This document shows positions 54,383 through 63,266 of a DNA stretch of 64,000 bases, piece after piece. Each line of letters starts with the position of its first letter. The stretch's first letter is position 1. Origin of the DNA: Poriferisulfidus sp963668445 (GTDB lineage Bacteria; Pseudomonadota; Gammaproteobacteria; Poriferisulfidales; Poriferisulfidaceae); the NCBI GenBank assembly GCA_963668445.1, contig OY764335.1:248001-312000 (forward strand), read 5' to 3'. The notes under the pieces were generated by a model. It made no database searches and was not told the origin of the DNA. It saw nothing but the letters and a program-made list of their open reading frames with translations. The position numbers and the translations under genes are program-made.

Positions 54383-54933
54383 TCCTTGAACGACATGGAC
54401 TGGTGGTTGAACGCGGCATTCGAAAGTCCGATGAGAGTGCGGCAAAAGGCGATGTTCAGAAGATCGCGGCAGCCTTCATGGCTTAGCGGGACTTGATTGA
54501 TGGCGCCTTTGACCTTGCACAGGAATCGCATGGATTCTTCCGGCCACCAGCGCTCGATTCCGTGAATCGGAGGCGTTGGGATGGCTTAAAACGCCCCGTT
54601 CTCAAGCTGGAGCATATGCCGGCACGCATGGCGCACTTCTTCAATATGCGCTTGCGAGTAAATGCGGGTCTTCGCCTCGGCGAGCCAAATCAGGAACGGA
54701 TTGATGTCGGTCGTGGTTGCGGGAATCCCGCGCCTGATGGCACAAAGCGCCGTCGTGCCCGTGCCGCAGAACGGATCCAAGACCCGGGTCGCGTGCGGAT
54801 AGGCTTCGAGAATCTCTTCGACCACCTTGACGGAATAGGCAGGAGTGAGCCGCAGCCAGCCATGGCGCCCCGAAGCGGCGTTGTACTGGTGGGTATAGTC
54901 GGGACGGCGACTCAGCGGGGCGGCCGTTGCCAT
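54383..54933 (-). pseudogene. broken DNA methyltransferase
   Basis: An amino-methyltransferase fragment with the SAM motif RVLDPFCGTGTTALCAIRRGI near residue 50. At residue 116 there is an in-frame TAA (54586-54588), yet homology-like sequence continues in the same frame: PTPPIHGIERWWPEES, then SNAAFNHQSMSFKD. After that the frame runs into the duplicated TonB-receptor fragment and the catalytic end of the enzyme is missing. The gene is therefore dead by nonsense mutation and truncation. It may be a relic of a second R-M system beside the intact pair at 49-51 kb. Confidence 0.75.
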
Positions 54934-54935
54934 CT

Positions 54936-55115
54936 TCAGTTCACCTTCAGAAGAGTGCGGAGGACGAGGTTCAACTCTTTCTTCAGTCGGGCGGAGTTCC
55001 GGTTGAAAAACTCGGCAAGATCATAGCCGACGACTTCGCGCATGAAATCGTATGTTGACTGGAGGTCGTCTGCGCCTTTGATTATGACCCATTGTTCTAA
55101 TTTTGTATTGAGCAA
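54936..55115 (-). CDS. small ORF before the broken methyltransferase
   Basis: A frame of up to 59 residues from a TTG at 55115 (or 35 from an internal ATG), ending two bases before the methyltransferase ATG. The sequence YDFMREVVGYDLAEFFNRNS is charged and helical. It may be a real small protein of the lost R-M system, or the 3' end of a truncated gene. I do not recognise a family. Confidence 0.3.
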   Translation of the reverse strand: MLNTKLEQWVIIKGADDLQSTYDFMREVVGYDLAEFFNRNSARLKKELNLVLRTLLKVN

Positions 55116-55137
55116 GCATTAGTAATAGCATGCCAAC

Positions 55138-55165
55138 TTGATTTTACTCATGAGTAATGTATAGT
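55138..55165 (+). promoter_or_regulatory. promoter with a 14-base palindrome in its spacer
   Basis: TTGATT (55138-55143) and TATAGT (55160-55165) are 16 bases apart and precede the AAA_14/DUF4143 gene by about 50 bases. The spacer is filled by the perfect palindrome TTACTCATGAGTAA (55144-55157). A regulator bound there would control the promoter. The region is very AT-rich. Confidence 0.5.
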
Positions 55166-55215
55166 TAATATTATATAATTCATGCATAGATTGCTCTGTG
55201 CATGGAGTTGTCATT

Positions 55216-56361
55216 ATGGAACGTAGGCCAAAGGGTCTTGACCGCTATCTGACCGAACAGGTTCGTGCCGACCTTCGGCGGAAGATGGTGTTTCTCGGTG
55301 GGCCGCGGCAGGTCGGAAAAACGACGCTGGCTCTGTCGTTCTTGGACGGGGGGAGGCGCAGCCGCGGGTATCTGAACTGGGACGACCCGCGTGTTCGGCC
55401 GAAGCTGCTGCGCGGCGAATTGCCGAGCACGGAGAAGCTGGTGGTGCTGGACGAAATCCACAAGTACCCTCGCTGGCGCAATCTGGTCAAGGGGCTGTAC
55501 GATACCGAGGGCGACCGTCTCGCCTTCCTCGTGACGGGTTCCGCCCGGCTGGACCACTACCGCAAGGGCGGCGATTCCCTGCAGGGGCGCTACCACCATT
55601 ACCGCTTGCATCCCTTGTCCCTCGGCGAACTGGGGGCGAATCGGTCCGCCTCTGACCTGGAGGCGCTCATGCGGTTCGGAGGATTCCCCGAGCCGCTGCT
55701 GGCCGGGAACGTGCGCACATGGCGGCGATGGCAGCGGGAAAGGCTGTCGCGGGTGGTTTACGACGATTTGCGCGACCTCGAGCATGTCCGCCAGGTCGCG
55801 CTGATCGAACTCCTCGTCGAGTCCTTGCCGGACCGGGTCGGATCGCCGCTGTCCGTGCGTAGCCTGAGCGAAGACTTGCAGGTGGCGCATGCCACGACGG
55901 AACGCTGGCTCAGCATTCTGGAGAACCTGTACGTGTGCTTTCGCATCCCGCCGTTCGGCGCGCCCCGGATCCGCGCCGTGAAGAAGGAGACGAAGCTCTA
56001 CTTCTGGGACTGGTCGCAGGTACCGGGAAAAGGGGAACGCTTCGAGAATCTGGTCGCTTGCCAACTGCTGAAGTACTGCCACCATCAGGAGGATACGGAA
56101 GGCTACCGGATGGAGCTCAGGTTCATCCGGGATACGGACCGCCGCGAGGTCGACTTCGTCGTGCTGCGGGACCGCCGGCCGCTGTTCGCCGTGGAGTGCA
56201 AGTCTGGCGAGAAGGCCCCGAGCCCCGCCATCGGCTACTTTCGCGAGCGCACGGCCATCCCCGAGTTCTACCAGGTGCATCGGGGGCGGCGCGATTTCGT
56301 GTCGGGCGGGACGCGCGTGCTGCCGTTCCCGGCGTTCTGTGGGGAGCTGGGGTTGCCGTAG
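55216..56361 (+). CDS. AAA_14/DUF4143 ATPase
   Basis: A 381-residue protein of the common AAA_14 plus DUF4143 type. The ATPase part has Walker A GGPRQVGKTT at residues 28-37 and Walker B KLVVLDEIHK with Asp79 and Glu80. The C-terminal DUF4143 part carries a PD-(D/E)xK-like nuclease signature, EVDFVVLRDRRPLFAVECKSG. Their function is poorly known; many sit in mobile or defence regions. I chose the ATG at 55216, eight bases after GGAG. A palindrome lies in its promoter spacer. Confidence 0.88.
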   Translation: MERRPKGLDRYLTEQVRADLRRKMVFLGGPRQVGKTTLALSFLDGGRRSRGYLNWDDPRVRPKLLRGELPSTEKLVVLDEIHKYPRWRNLVKGLYDTEGDRLAFLVTGSARLDHYRKGGDSLQGRYHHYRLHPLSLGELGANRSASDLEALMRFGGFPEPLLAGNVRTWRRWQRERLSRVVYDDLRDLEHVRQVALIELLVESLPDRVGSPLSVRSLSEDLQVAHATTERWLSILENLYVCFRIPPFGAPRIRAVKKETKLYFWDWSQVPGKGERFENLVACQLLKYCHHQEDTEGYRMELRFIRDTDRREVDFVVLRDRRPLFAVECKSGEKAPSPAIGYFRERTAIPEFYQVHRGRRDFVSGGTRVLPFPAFCGELGLP

Positions 56362-56693
56362 ACGGGCGGGTTGGGTGTGAGGTGCGGGTCCGCCGCCGTG
56401 CCGGAATGCGCAGGGTTGAAGCGGGGCAAGGGTCGATCTGCAGACTGGGATTACGGGGTCGGGGCGTGTGGTTTCAATCTGGCTATGCCGCGACTGCTTG
56501 CAGGCGTTTGGTGGAACTGGCTAATTTAACTGCTCGCATGCTAGGCGAGTCGACTTTTGTGCGAACACTTCGCATATAATGTGTTTTAGGTGGGCGGGTC
56601 GTTCTGTTCGGCATTCGCAATTATTCGTATTCGATGCCTATTTTCGTCGTAATACGTGCGCCATCCAATATTAATAAGGAACCAACTCATCAT
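56362..56693. other. gene-free region with sspE promoter
   Basis: About 330 bases between the AAA_14 gene and sspE. Composition shifts from GC-rich to AT-rich near 56520. A perfect TATAAT at 56575-56580 is the best -10; the matching -35 (CGACTT at 56551-56556, 18-base spacer) is weak. The leader to sspE would be about 107 bases. No gene is seen. Confidence 0.45.
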
Positions 56694-59006
56694 ATGAAAA
56701 ACACGAAATTTAAAAGCCTCTTTGAGGCATACTCTGATAGTTTGCAGGGAACCATGGAATCTCATGCGAACCGAGCTGGATTCAAAATACCTGAATATCA
56801 GCGTCACTACAATTGGAATATGAGCAATATTAAAAGATTGCTAGAGGATTGCTTGAATAGATTTTATAGCCATAGTTCATTGAAGCCTGAGGATGATAGT
56901 TCCTTATATACATTCCTTGGGACGATAATTTTGGTTACGGAAGATCATGAGAAGGGACCATTTGATGGTATTTCGCTAATTGTGATTGACGGCCAACAGC
57001 GCTTAACTACGCTTAGTCTCATCTGTTGTGCGTTAATCGAAATAATTAAATCATCTGAAAATGGCTTAGACGAGGTTTGTCTAGGAAGAGAGAAAGAATG
57101 GATTAAAGAAGAAATAGACTTTCAGCTTGAAGCCTTATTTAGTTGCGTTAGTGGTAGAATCTCGAGAGCCAATAGCACTACTGTATATCCTAGAATAATT
57201 CGCCATAATGATCAAAGGGGGTATACTGTCCATGAGACAGAGTATCTATCACCAATCTCAAAGTTTATATGCAATTTTACTAAATGTTATCTTGAAAAGG
57301 AAAGCTTTGCTTCTTTTCCAGGAGAATTGAATTCAGACAATGAACCACAACTACTGAGGAATTACCAATATATAAAGAAGCAAATGGCTCTATTGTACAG
57401 TGGGGAAGGCCGTATCGATGACGATGACGTAGAATGTGAATATATTACATACAAGGATTTTATAAGAGTACCATTCCGAAAATTATTTGACAAATTAACT
57501 AACCATTGCGACGATGATCCGCAAATAGAGACTCACGCAGTCCAAAAGATTTCGACCCCCAATATTGAGGGATTGATTCGAACAATTCTTTTCGTGTCTT
57601 ATTTTACAAAACATGTGGTTCTTACGCGAGTCGAAACTGATAGCGAAGAGTATGCATTTGATATTTTTGATTCACTAAATACTACTGGCGAACCTTTGAC
57701 GGCTTTGGAAGCCTTTAAGCCTAAAGTGGTACGTTTCGCAGATAATAATCTTCAGGGACAAGGACGTTATACTGGGTCTCAAATTAAAGCATATTTTGAT
57801 AGTCTTGATAGGTATCTAGGTGATGATGCTGATAAGCGTCAAAGAATGACCAAGGAACTATTAATTTCGTTTGCCCTGTACCATGACGGTACGAAATTAT
57901 CATTAAATTTAAGCAGCCAACGCATATATTTGCAAAAGCGTTTCGAAAAATTGGCGCATGAAAAGAAACCAAGCTTCGTTGCCTCAATCAATCATATCGC
58001 GGAATACTATAATGATTTTTGGGAAAATAAAGGCATTAAGAAATTAGACATAAGTCCTGAATCTGAAATATTGCAGTTTTGTTTCGGATTTGTCTATGAT
58101 CTAAAAACAAAATTGGCCATTCCCGTTCTTACCAGATATTGGCACGAATCTAGAAGTAATCCACAGATTGATTTTTCTACTGCAGTAAAAGCATTGACAG
58201 CTTTTCTAGTCATACGTCGTGCTGCCACGGGATTTACTAGAGGGATCGACAGCGACCTAAGAAGTTTGATGAAGGAAAAACCCCACAATGGCGGCGACCC
58301 GTTATGCTTAGGTGAAGCACATACCAACACACTTCTCTCCACGAAAGCACTAAGGGCTGAGTTGAGGAATTACCTTGCAAAAGCACCAAATGGTGGGATT
58401 AAAGATCGGAATACTTGGATAGACCAGGCTTGTTCCAAACCGCTAGCTGATTATTCCCGTCCCTTATGCCGATTTCTTCTATTTGCAGCATCGCATAACG
58501 CATGTCCAGATGCTAACAACCCGGGTTTCTTAACGCGAGAAGGATATCGAGCAAGCGACAAGGATAAATATTTAAATTATTCTAAATGGGATGATATTAG
58601 ATACTCGTCACTTGAACATGTTGCTCCGGCCACATCACCAGGAGCAGGGTGGAACGATAAAATCTATCAACAGGACTATATCCGTCACACTATTGGGAAT
58701 ATTATATTGCTTCCACGAATAGATAATTCTAGGATTGGGAATGCTTCGTGGGAGAAAAAGCATGTTTTTTATGAAGCACTCGCATCTAGAGATGTTCCCA
58801 GGTTTCACAAAATTATAGATGAGGCAATAACCAAAAAAATAATATCATCTCAAGTTGGAAGAAAGTTGAAAAAATCTCAAGATAGGCTGGATATGTTAGA
58901 TTCTATAGTTTCGGTTGGCGTGTGGGATAAGGAATTTATAGATAGGAGAACAAAAAATATTCTAACTCTTGTATGGGACATCATTTGGCCTTGGTTAGAG
59001 GATTAA
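56694..59006 (+). CDS. sspE: SspE-like PT-sensing restriction effector (DUF262-DUF1524)
   Basis: A 770-residue GmrSD-type protein. The N-terminal DUF262 domain has IPEYQRHYNW at residues 32-41 and DGQQRLTTL at 99-107, the nucleotidase motif. The C-terminal DUF1524 HNH nuclease part has LEHVAPATS near 640 and HTIGNIILLPRIDNSRIGN after it. In Ssp systems SspE senses phosphorothioate-modified DNA through its N-terminal domain and nicks unmodified phage DNA with its C-terminal domain. It is convergent with sspD, 18 bases apart. The gene is strongly AT-rich compared with the core genome, a sign of transfer. Without the neighbours it could also be called a type IV GmrSD enzyme. Confidence 0.82.
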   Translation: MKNTKFKSLFEAYSDSLQGTMESHANRAGFKIPEYQRHYNWNMSNIKRLLEDCLNRFYSHSSLKPEDDSSLYTFLGTIILVTEDHEKGPFDGISLIVIDGQQRLTTLSLICCALIEIIKSSENGLDEVCLGREKEWIKEEIDFQLEALFSCVSGRISRANSTTVYPRIIRHNDQRGYTVHETEYLSPISKFICNFTKCYLEKESFASFPGELNSDNEPQLLRNYQYIKKQMALLYSGEGRIDDDDVECEYITYKDFIRVPFRKLFDKLTNHCDDDPQIETHAVQKISTPNIEGLIRTILFVSYFTKHVVLTRVETDSEEYAFDIFDSLNTTGEPLTALEAFKPKVVRFADNNLQGQGRYTGSQIKAYFDSLDRYLGDDADKRQRMTKELLISFALYHDGTKLSLNLSSQRIYLQKRFEKLAHEKKPSFVASINHIAEYYNDFWENKGIKKLDISPESEILQFCFGFVYDLKTKLAIPVLTRYWHESRSNPQIDFSTAVKALTAFLVIRRAATGFTRGIDSDLRSLMKEKPHNGGDPLCLGEAHTNTLLSTKALRAELRNYLAKAPNGGIKDRNTWIDQACSKPLADYSRPLCRFLLFAASHNACPDANNPGFLTREGYRASDKDKYLNYSKWDDIRYSSLEHVAPATSPGAGWNDKIYQQDYIRHTIGNIILLPRIDNSRIGNASWEKKHVFYEALASRDVPRFHKIIDEAITKKIISSQVGRKLKKSQDRLDMLDSIVSVGVWDKEFIDRRTKNILTLVWDIIWPWLED

Positions 59007-59024
59007 TTGAAGGAGGCCATAGAG

Positions 59025-59861
59025 TCACTTGTGACATGCTAAGCAGACTTTTGATCTGCCATACAGCTCATCAAGATCCACAATATCCGAATTGGGGCGA
59101 AGTGGATTGGATTGCGCCTTGGCTTTTAGGCGCGATAGGCGTCTTGCGTGATCTTCCTTGATTTGAGTGACACGTTGGGGTCTTTCTAATTCTGCAAGAG
59201 ATTCATTTTGGCTCCAAGTGAATGGCGAACCGTTTTCAACAGCTGTTTTCTCGTAACGCTTTGCTTCTTCAAATGCATCTGGATGTTGTTCCTTTAGGCG
59301 GACCCATTCGATTTTCTGTTGGAAGAAGCAGAAAGTGCACCCGCTGCGTGAACGCCAAGAATAATACTTCGGAAGCCCTAGACCAGATGCTTCGAGGATT
59401 TCTAGTACTCCCGCTTTGTCTACACCTTGTTCTCTAAATGGCAGTTTGATGATCAAATTATCTTGTTTGGAGTTGTAGCCTTCTCTATATTCCTCATCCG
59501 CTCGGATAGCAACGTAGGAATATACTGTCATACCTTGGTCAAGTGTTGGTTTAACCCAAGTCTCAAAAGGACGGAGCTTAAGTTTACGTGTGCACCATCG
59601 GGATTGTGGAGATGGGAGGTAGTTATTGAATTGCTTAAGCCAAAAATCAAAATCCCTGTCTGGATTAAGACGGGTAATCGGTTTGCCCAAAACTCCTTCG
59701 AGGTTGCCAAGAAAGTCGTAGACCTCAGGGAGCTCTTTTCCTGTATCTGTAAAAAAATAATCTATGTCTATTTCTGGATGGTGTTGCCTCATGTAAACGG
59801 CGAGTGCCGCGCTATCGCGGCCTCCTGATAGACCAAGAACATGCTTTATATCAATTTTCAT
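59025..59861 (-). CDS. sspD: SspD-like PAPS-reductase/ATP pyrophosphatase
   Basis: A 278-residue N-type ATP pyrophosphatase of the PAPS reductase group, related to DndC. The PP-loop SGGRDS is at residues 12-17. Cysteines in RWCTRK, SGCTFC and VCLACHK could hold an iron-sulfur cluster. In the Ssp system this enzyme activates the DNA backbone phosphate for sulfur insertion. Its ATG overlaps the sspC stop by one base (TAATG), so the two are coupled. Without the DUF4007 and DUF262/DUF1524 neighbours a Dnd or BREX-associated role would be possible. Confidence 0.8.
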   Translation of the reverse strand: MKIDIKHVLGLSGGRDSAALAVYMRQHHPEIDIDYFFTDTGKELPEVYDFLGNLEGVLGKPITRLNPDRDFDFWLKQFNNYLPSPQSRWCTRKLKLRPFETWVKPTLDQGMTVYSYVAIRADEEYREGYNSKQDNLIIKLPFREQGVDKAGVLEILEASGLGLPKYYSWRSRSGCTFCFFQQKIEWVRLKEQHPDAFEEAKRYEKTAVENGSPFTWSQNESLAELERPQRVTQIKEDHARRLSRLKAKAQSNPLRPNSDIVDLDELYGRSKVCLACHK

Positions 59862-62800
59862 TATGATATCTTTCCTGAAGGAAGGTGTTCTTCCCCATCG
59901 CTTATCATTTGGAAGCGCATATGTCGTGCACTCAGTTCCGCCAAGGCTGCCATGATAACGTTCTTCTTATTTTGATTGGTCGATTCTAGAACACATGTGA
60001 TAGATTCTACTATCTTGTCGACATCTTGTCGTTCAGCATCAGTGATGTCGAATTCTTCCATAAGTGGAGTGGCCTTATCCTTCATCCCTAAAATAATAGC
60101 CATAGCATGTCGCTTGTCTTGCCGACCTTTTACGTGAGCAAATGCTTCGAGTCTATTAAACTTCTGGGCGAAATCAGCGACGACAATAGATGCTCTGTCC
60201 AAATCTGCATCTACCCAGTCATGAAGGGGCTTGCTTGTCGCTAAACTCGCTAGCCCTTCGATGTCTCCACGCGTGTTTTTAAATGTAGCAATACGGGTAA
60301 TAAATGCATTCAGCCTGAAATCTCCCGAAATCTCCTGAATATTTGTGGCCCTCATTTGCAGATCGGCTAGATCCGAGGGCGAAGCATTAGGCACTTGGAG
60401 TTTCGCCAACATATCGTCGCCAATGCGTTTGAGCATGGTTGGATATGCGTTCACTAGTTCTTCGAGTCCGCCACGCACATAGGTTTCCACAGACGCTATA
60501 TCTTGGTCTGTCGTACATCTAGGTTCAATACCAGCCAACGCAGGCAAGTCGTTGAATAGGAGCGCATTCGGGTCCGATGCCTTTTTGAATAGCACGCGGA
60601 TTTGAATTGCGGTTTTGGAAAGTCGGGATGTTCGTTTGACCCACGGATGCAGGGAGTCGAATATGGCAATTAATCCACGCCCTACATTGATCGGCATTAG
60701 ATTTTCGAGTGTGTTGCTCGGGGCAATCTCGTGTATTATTTCGGCCAAGCAGAACAGCAGTTGCTGGGAGATTTTATTGGAGTCCATCCAGCGCAGTTGG
60801 ACTTCTTTGGGATCTTGGGCCAAGATTTCTGCATCTAGTTCTTTAAATCTAGACTGGAAAACTCCTTTGGAATAAAAAGCGATCTTGCTTTGGTTCGATA
60901 ATATGTACGCGACCATCAATACAGGCATAATGCCCGCTTTCAGGCCGTATGGAGAAGTCTGCCACAAGGCATAGATTTCGTTAACCCCTATTGAACGCTT
61001 GTTGTGTTCGCGCAGATATTTGGAAGTGGTTTCCCACAATGTGGCGAAACGCTCTTGATGTTCATTCTTCCGCTTCGGGATAGTAAATCGCCAACCTTGT
61101 TTTGTTTTCGCGTACAATCCTGTCCGTTCTAGAATGGTTACAAATAATCCGCTTTCTGCCGGATAGCCATGAATGCCTAGTCGTTTCTCTCCAAGGTTGT
61201 TAATCATGTGTTTGAGAAGGAGATTTCGGGCAGATATGGCACTTGCCGAGGGTCTAGCGCGATTCAGCAATTCATTCTGGAGTGGCAGCGTACAAGGGTA
61301 TTGTTCATCCGCTAATCTGGATACTAGATTGTTGATTTCCTGTGGCATGTATTGTCGAGTCTTACGACCTTTCCTATACCAACTAGCGCGGTTGAAAGCT
61401 TTCTGAAGATTTGTTTCCAATTGCGCTTGGAGTTCTGCTAATCGTGCTTGGACTTCTCGCCTAGCAACCGGGTCGCCCTGCAATTCAATGCTTCCATTTT
61501 GCACTCTTCCTAAGGCTGAGAGTTCTCGGGTCAGGCTTGTGATAGCCCACGAATGTTTGGATAACCCGACAACGACTTTCCGGTATTTGGAACACTTGGC
61601 GGCATTCCTGCAAAGCACTTTGGCACTTTCAAAATCTTCATTTGAGGTAGGAATAGCAAGAAGGAACTGCCCAATGGTGCAGGGGTCGTCATTAAATGAA
61701 GCTACTTTGTCGGCAAGATTCTTCAATGGAGCGATATCCACGTCGAACCATCGAAATGTTCCGTATTTGTGGTAATGGCGCTTTGCGAGAATGGGCTGTA
61801 AACTAACTAGTGCTCTTAGAGTGCTGAAATCTGTTTCGAACTGGCCATTTAGTTCATCCTTTGTTGCTTGCTCGATATCAAAGTCGCTGCCGGCATGGAT
61901 TGAGTAGGCTCCAAGAAACTTCTTAAACAGAATCAACGACTGTGAGCCAAGCTGTTCGAGAGCCTTCTTAACAGATCTTGTGGATTTTTCAGGGACGCAT
62001 GCTTGCAGAACTTCCAGACTAGGCAGTACGCCTGATCTGTCCTTGAAAAGATCGAGTAGTGCGATACTTTTTAGGATTCTGATGCAAAATTCATCTTCAC
62101 CTGTAGCATCACACCGGTCAATGGCTTCGGCGGCAGTGGCCCAGCGATGGCCATCTGGAGATGCCAAAATGGCCGCTTCCATATTTGTGCGAAGATAATC
62201 CCACAGACGGGCTGGCTCATACAGCATAGTTTCATCAGCATGTTTCACGAAATCTTGAAAGCCTTCGGGTTCGGCAGAATTGAGAAAGCCAAAAATACTA
62301 CGCTGGTTTTGTCCAAAACGACGACAAGAAATGGGCCCTAGGAGGGTTGCTGTTATCGGGTGCAGAGGCCAACAGTTGGCTAGCATCTGAGATATTTTCG
62401 AGGATGTTCCAGAACGCCGTTCCCTCATGTGGTTGCCAATCAAATTCGCCAGTTCACTTTGCCGCTCAGGCTTTCTCCTCGTCTTAATCGCTCGTGCTAG
62501 CAGGTCAATCTGTTCCTCCCCAACGACATTAACAGGCAAATCAATAAATCGTCCTTGAATTTTGGCCCATTCTTCACGTGCTTCGCGAGACAGGCGGTTG
62601 GCGTATTCGTCAAATGCCTGATGTAGGATTCCAATGATGATGAGCCGTCCATTGCTTCTAGAGGCTGATTCAGCTAGTTGCTGGAAAAAATAGACATCCG
62701 ACGATCCTTGAACTGCAGCTTCTAAAAATTTCCCTAGTTCATCAATATAGATGATGAGTCCTCCATGACTGCGGGGATTAGATTTGGCAATGTCAAGCAG

Positions 62801-63256
62801 GCTTTTAATGAGGCCAGAATCGGTCCAATGCCGTTTTTTGACGGTTAGCAGTCCTGATGCATTGAGAGATTTCCCGATGACTTGGACAGGGTCAGCGCGT
62901 TTTCCGACCACTCCAAGAGACTGCCAGCCCCTAGTCTTAGGAGGGAGTCTGCCCCAAATTTTTTGGGCATTTCGTTTCCCGATCATCTTTTCCGCACATT
63001 CCCGTTGACTTGCACTGCCATTTAGGAGCGCACTCAACGCAACTACCAAACTTGATTTCCCGCTTCCATATGGTCCAGTCCATGTGAAAGCGCCTTGTCG
63101 CGATTCCGACACATGTTGGGCCATTGTAAGGACGGTCTCGATGGATGATTGCGGGCATACGAATCCCTCGAGGGACTTAGGATTGCCTAGATCTTCGTCT
63201 ATTCTGATAGCCCGCTGGAATCTGCGGCTAATGCGGACATGCTTTGATAGGCTCAT
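59861..63256 (-). CDS. sspC: SspC-like large P-loop ATPase
   Basis: A 1131-residue ATPase with Walker A GPYGSGKS at residues 61-68 and Walker B GGLIIYIDELGKFLEA, with Asp172 and Glu173. The long C-terminal part is helical with no named motif. A GGGAG site six bases before the ATG at 63256 supports that start over an earlier one. It lies ten bases after sspB and overlaps sspD by one base. In the Ssp system SspC is the ATPase that works with SspB and SspD to place phosphorothioates. Confidence 0.78.
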   Translation of the reverse strand: MSLSKHVRISRRFQRAIRIDEDLGNPKSLEGFVCPQSSIETVLTMAQHVSESRQGAFTWTGPYGSGKSSLVVALSALLNGSASQRECAEKMIGKRNAQKIWGRLPPKTRGWQSLGVVGKRADPVQVIGKSLNASGLLTVKKRHWTDSGLIKSLLDIAKSNPRSHGGLIIYIDELGKFLEAAVQGSSDVYFFQQLAESASRSNGRLIIIGILHQAFDEYANRLSREAREEWAKIQGRFIDLPVNVVGEEQIDLLARAIKTRRKPERQSELANLIGNHMRERRSGTSSKISQMLANCWPLHPITATLLGPISCRRFGQNQRSIFGFLNSAEPEGFQDFVKHADETMLYEPARLWDYLRTNMEAAILASPDGHRWATAAEAIDRCDATGEDEFCIRILKSIALLDLFKDRSGVLPSLEVLQACVPEKSTRSVKKALEQLGSQSLILFKKFLGAYSIHAGSDFDIEQATKDELNGQFETDFSTLRALVSLQPILAKRHYHKYGTFRWFDVDIAPLKNLADKVASFNDDPCTIGQFLLAIPTSNEDFESAKVLCRNAAKCSKYRKVVVGLSKHSWAITSLTRELSALGRVQNGSIELQGDPVARREVQARLAELQAQLETNLQKAFNRASWYRKGRKTRQYMPQEINNLVSRLADEQYPCTLPLQNELLNRARPSASAISARNLLLKHMINNLGEKRLGIHGYPAESGLFVTILERTGLYAKTKQGWRFTIPKRKNEHQERFATLWETTSKYLREHNKRSIGVNEIYALWQTSPYGLKAGIMPVLMVAYILSNQSKIAFYSKGVFQSRFKELDAEILAQDPKEVQLRWMDSNKISQQLLFCLAEIIHEIAPSNTLENLMPINVGRGLIAIFDSLHPWVKRTSRLSKTAIQIRVLFKKASDPNALLFNDLPALAGIEPRCTTDQDIASVETYVRGGLEELVNAYPTMLKRIGDDMLAKLQVPNASPSDLADLQMRATNIQEISGDFRLNAFITRIATFKNTRGDIEGLASLATSKPLHDWVDADLDRASIVVADFAQKFNRLEAFAHVKGRQDKRHAMAIILGMKDKATPLMEEFDITDAERQDVDKIVESITCVLESTNQNKKNVIMAALAELSARHMRFQMISDGEEHLPSGKIS

Positions 63257-63266
63257 GTTTCGCTCC

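Noticed and set aside
59025..63256. BREX type 4 or Dnd system
   Set aside because: A DndC/BrxP-like protein and a big ATPase are present, but there is no pglZ, brxL, dndD or dndE; the DUF4007 and DUF262-DUF1524 partners fit Ssp better.
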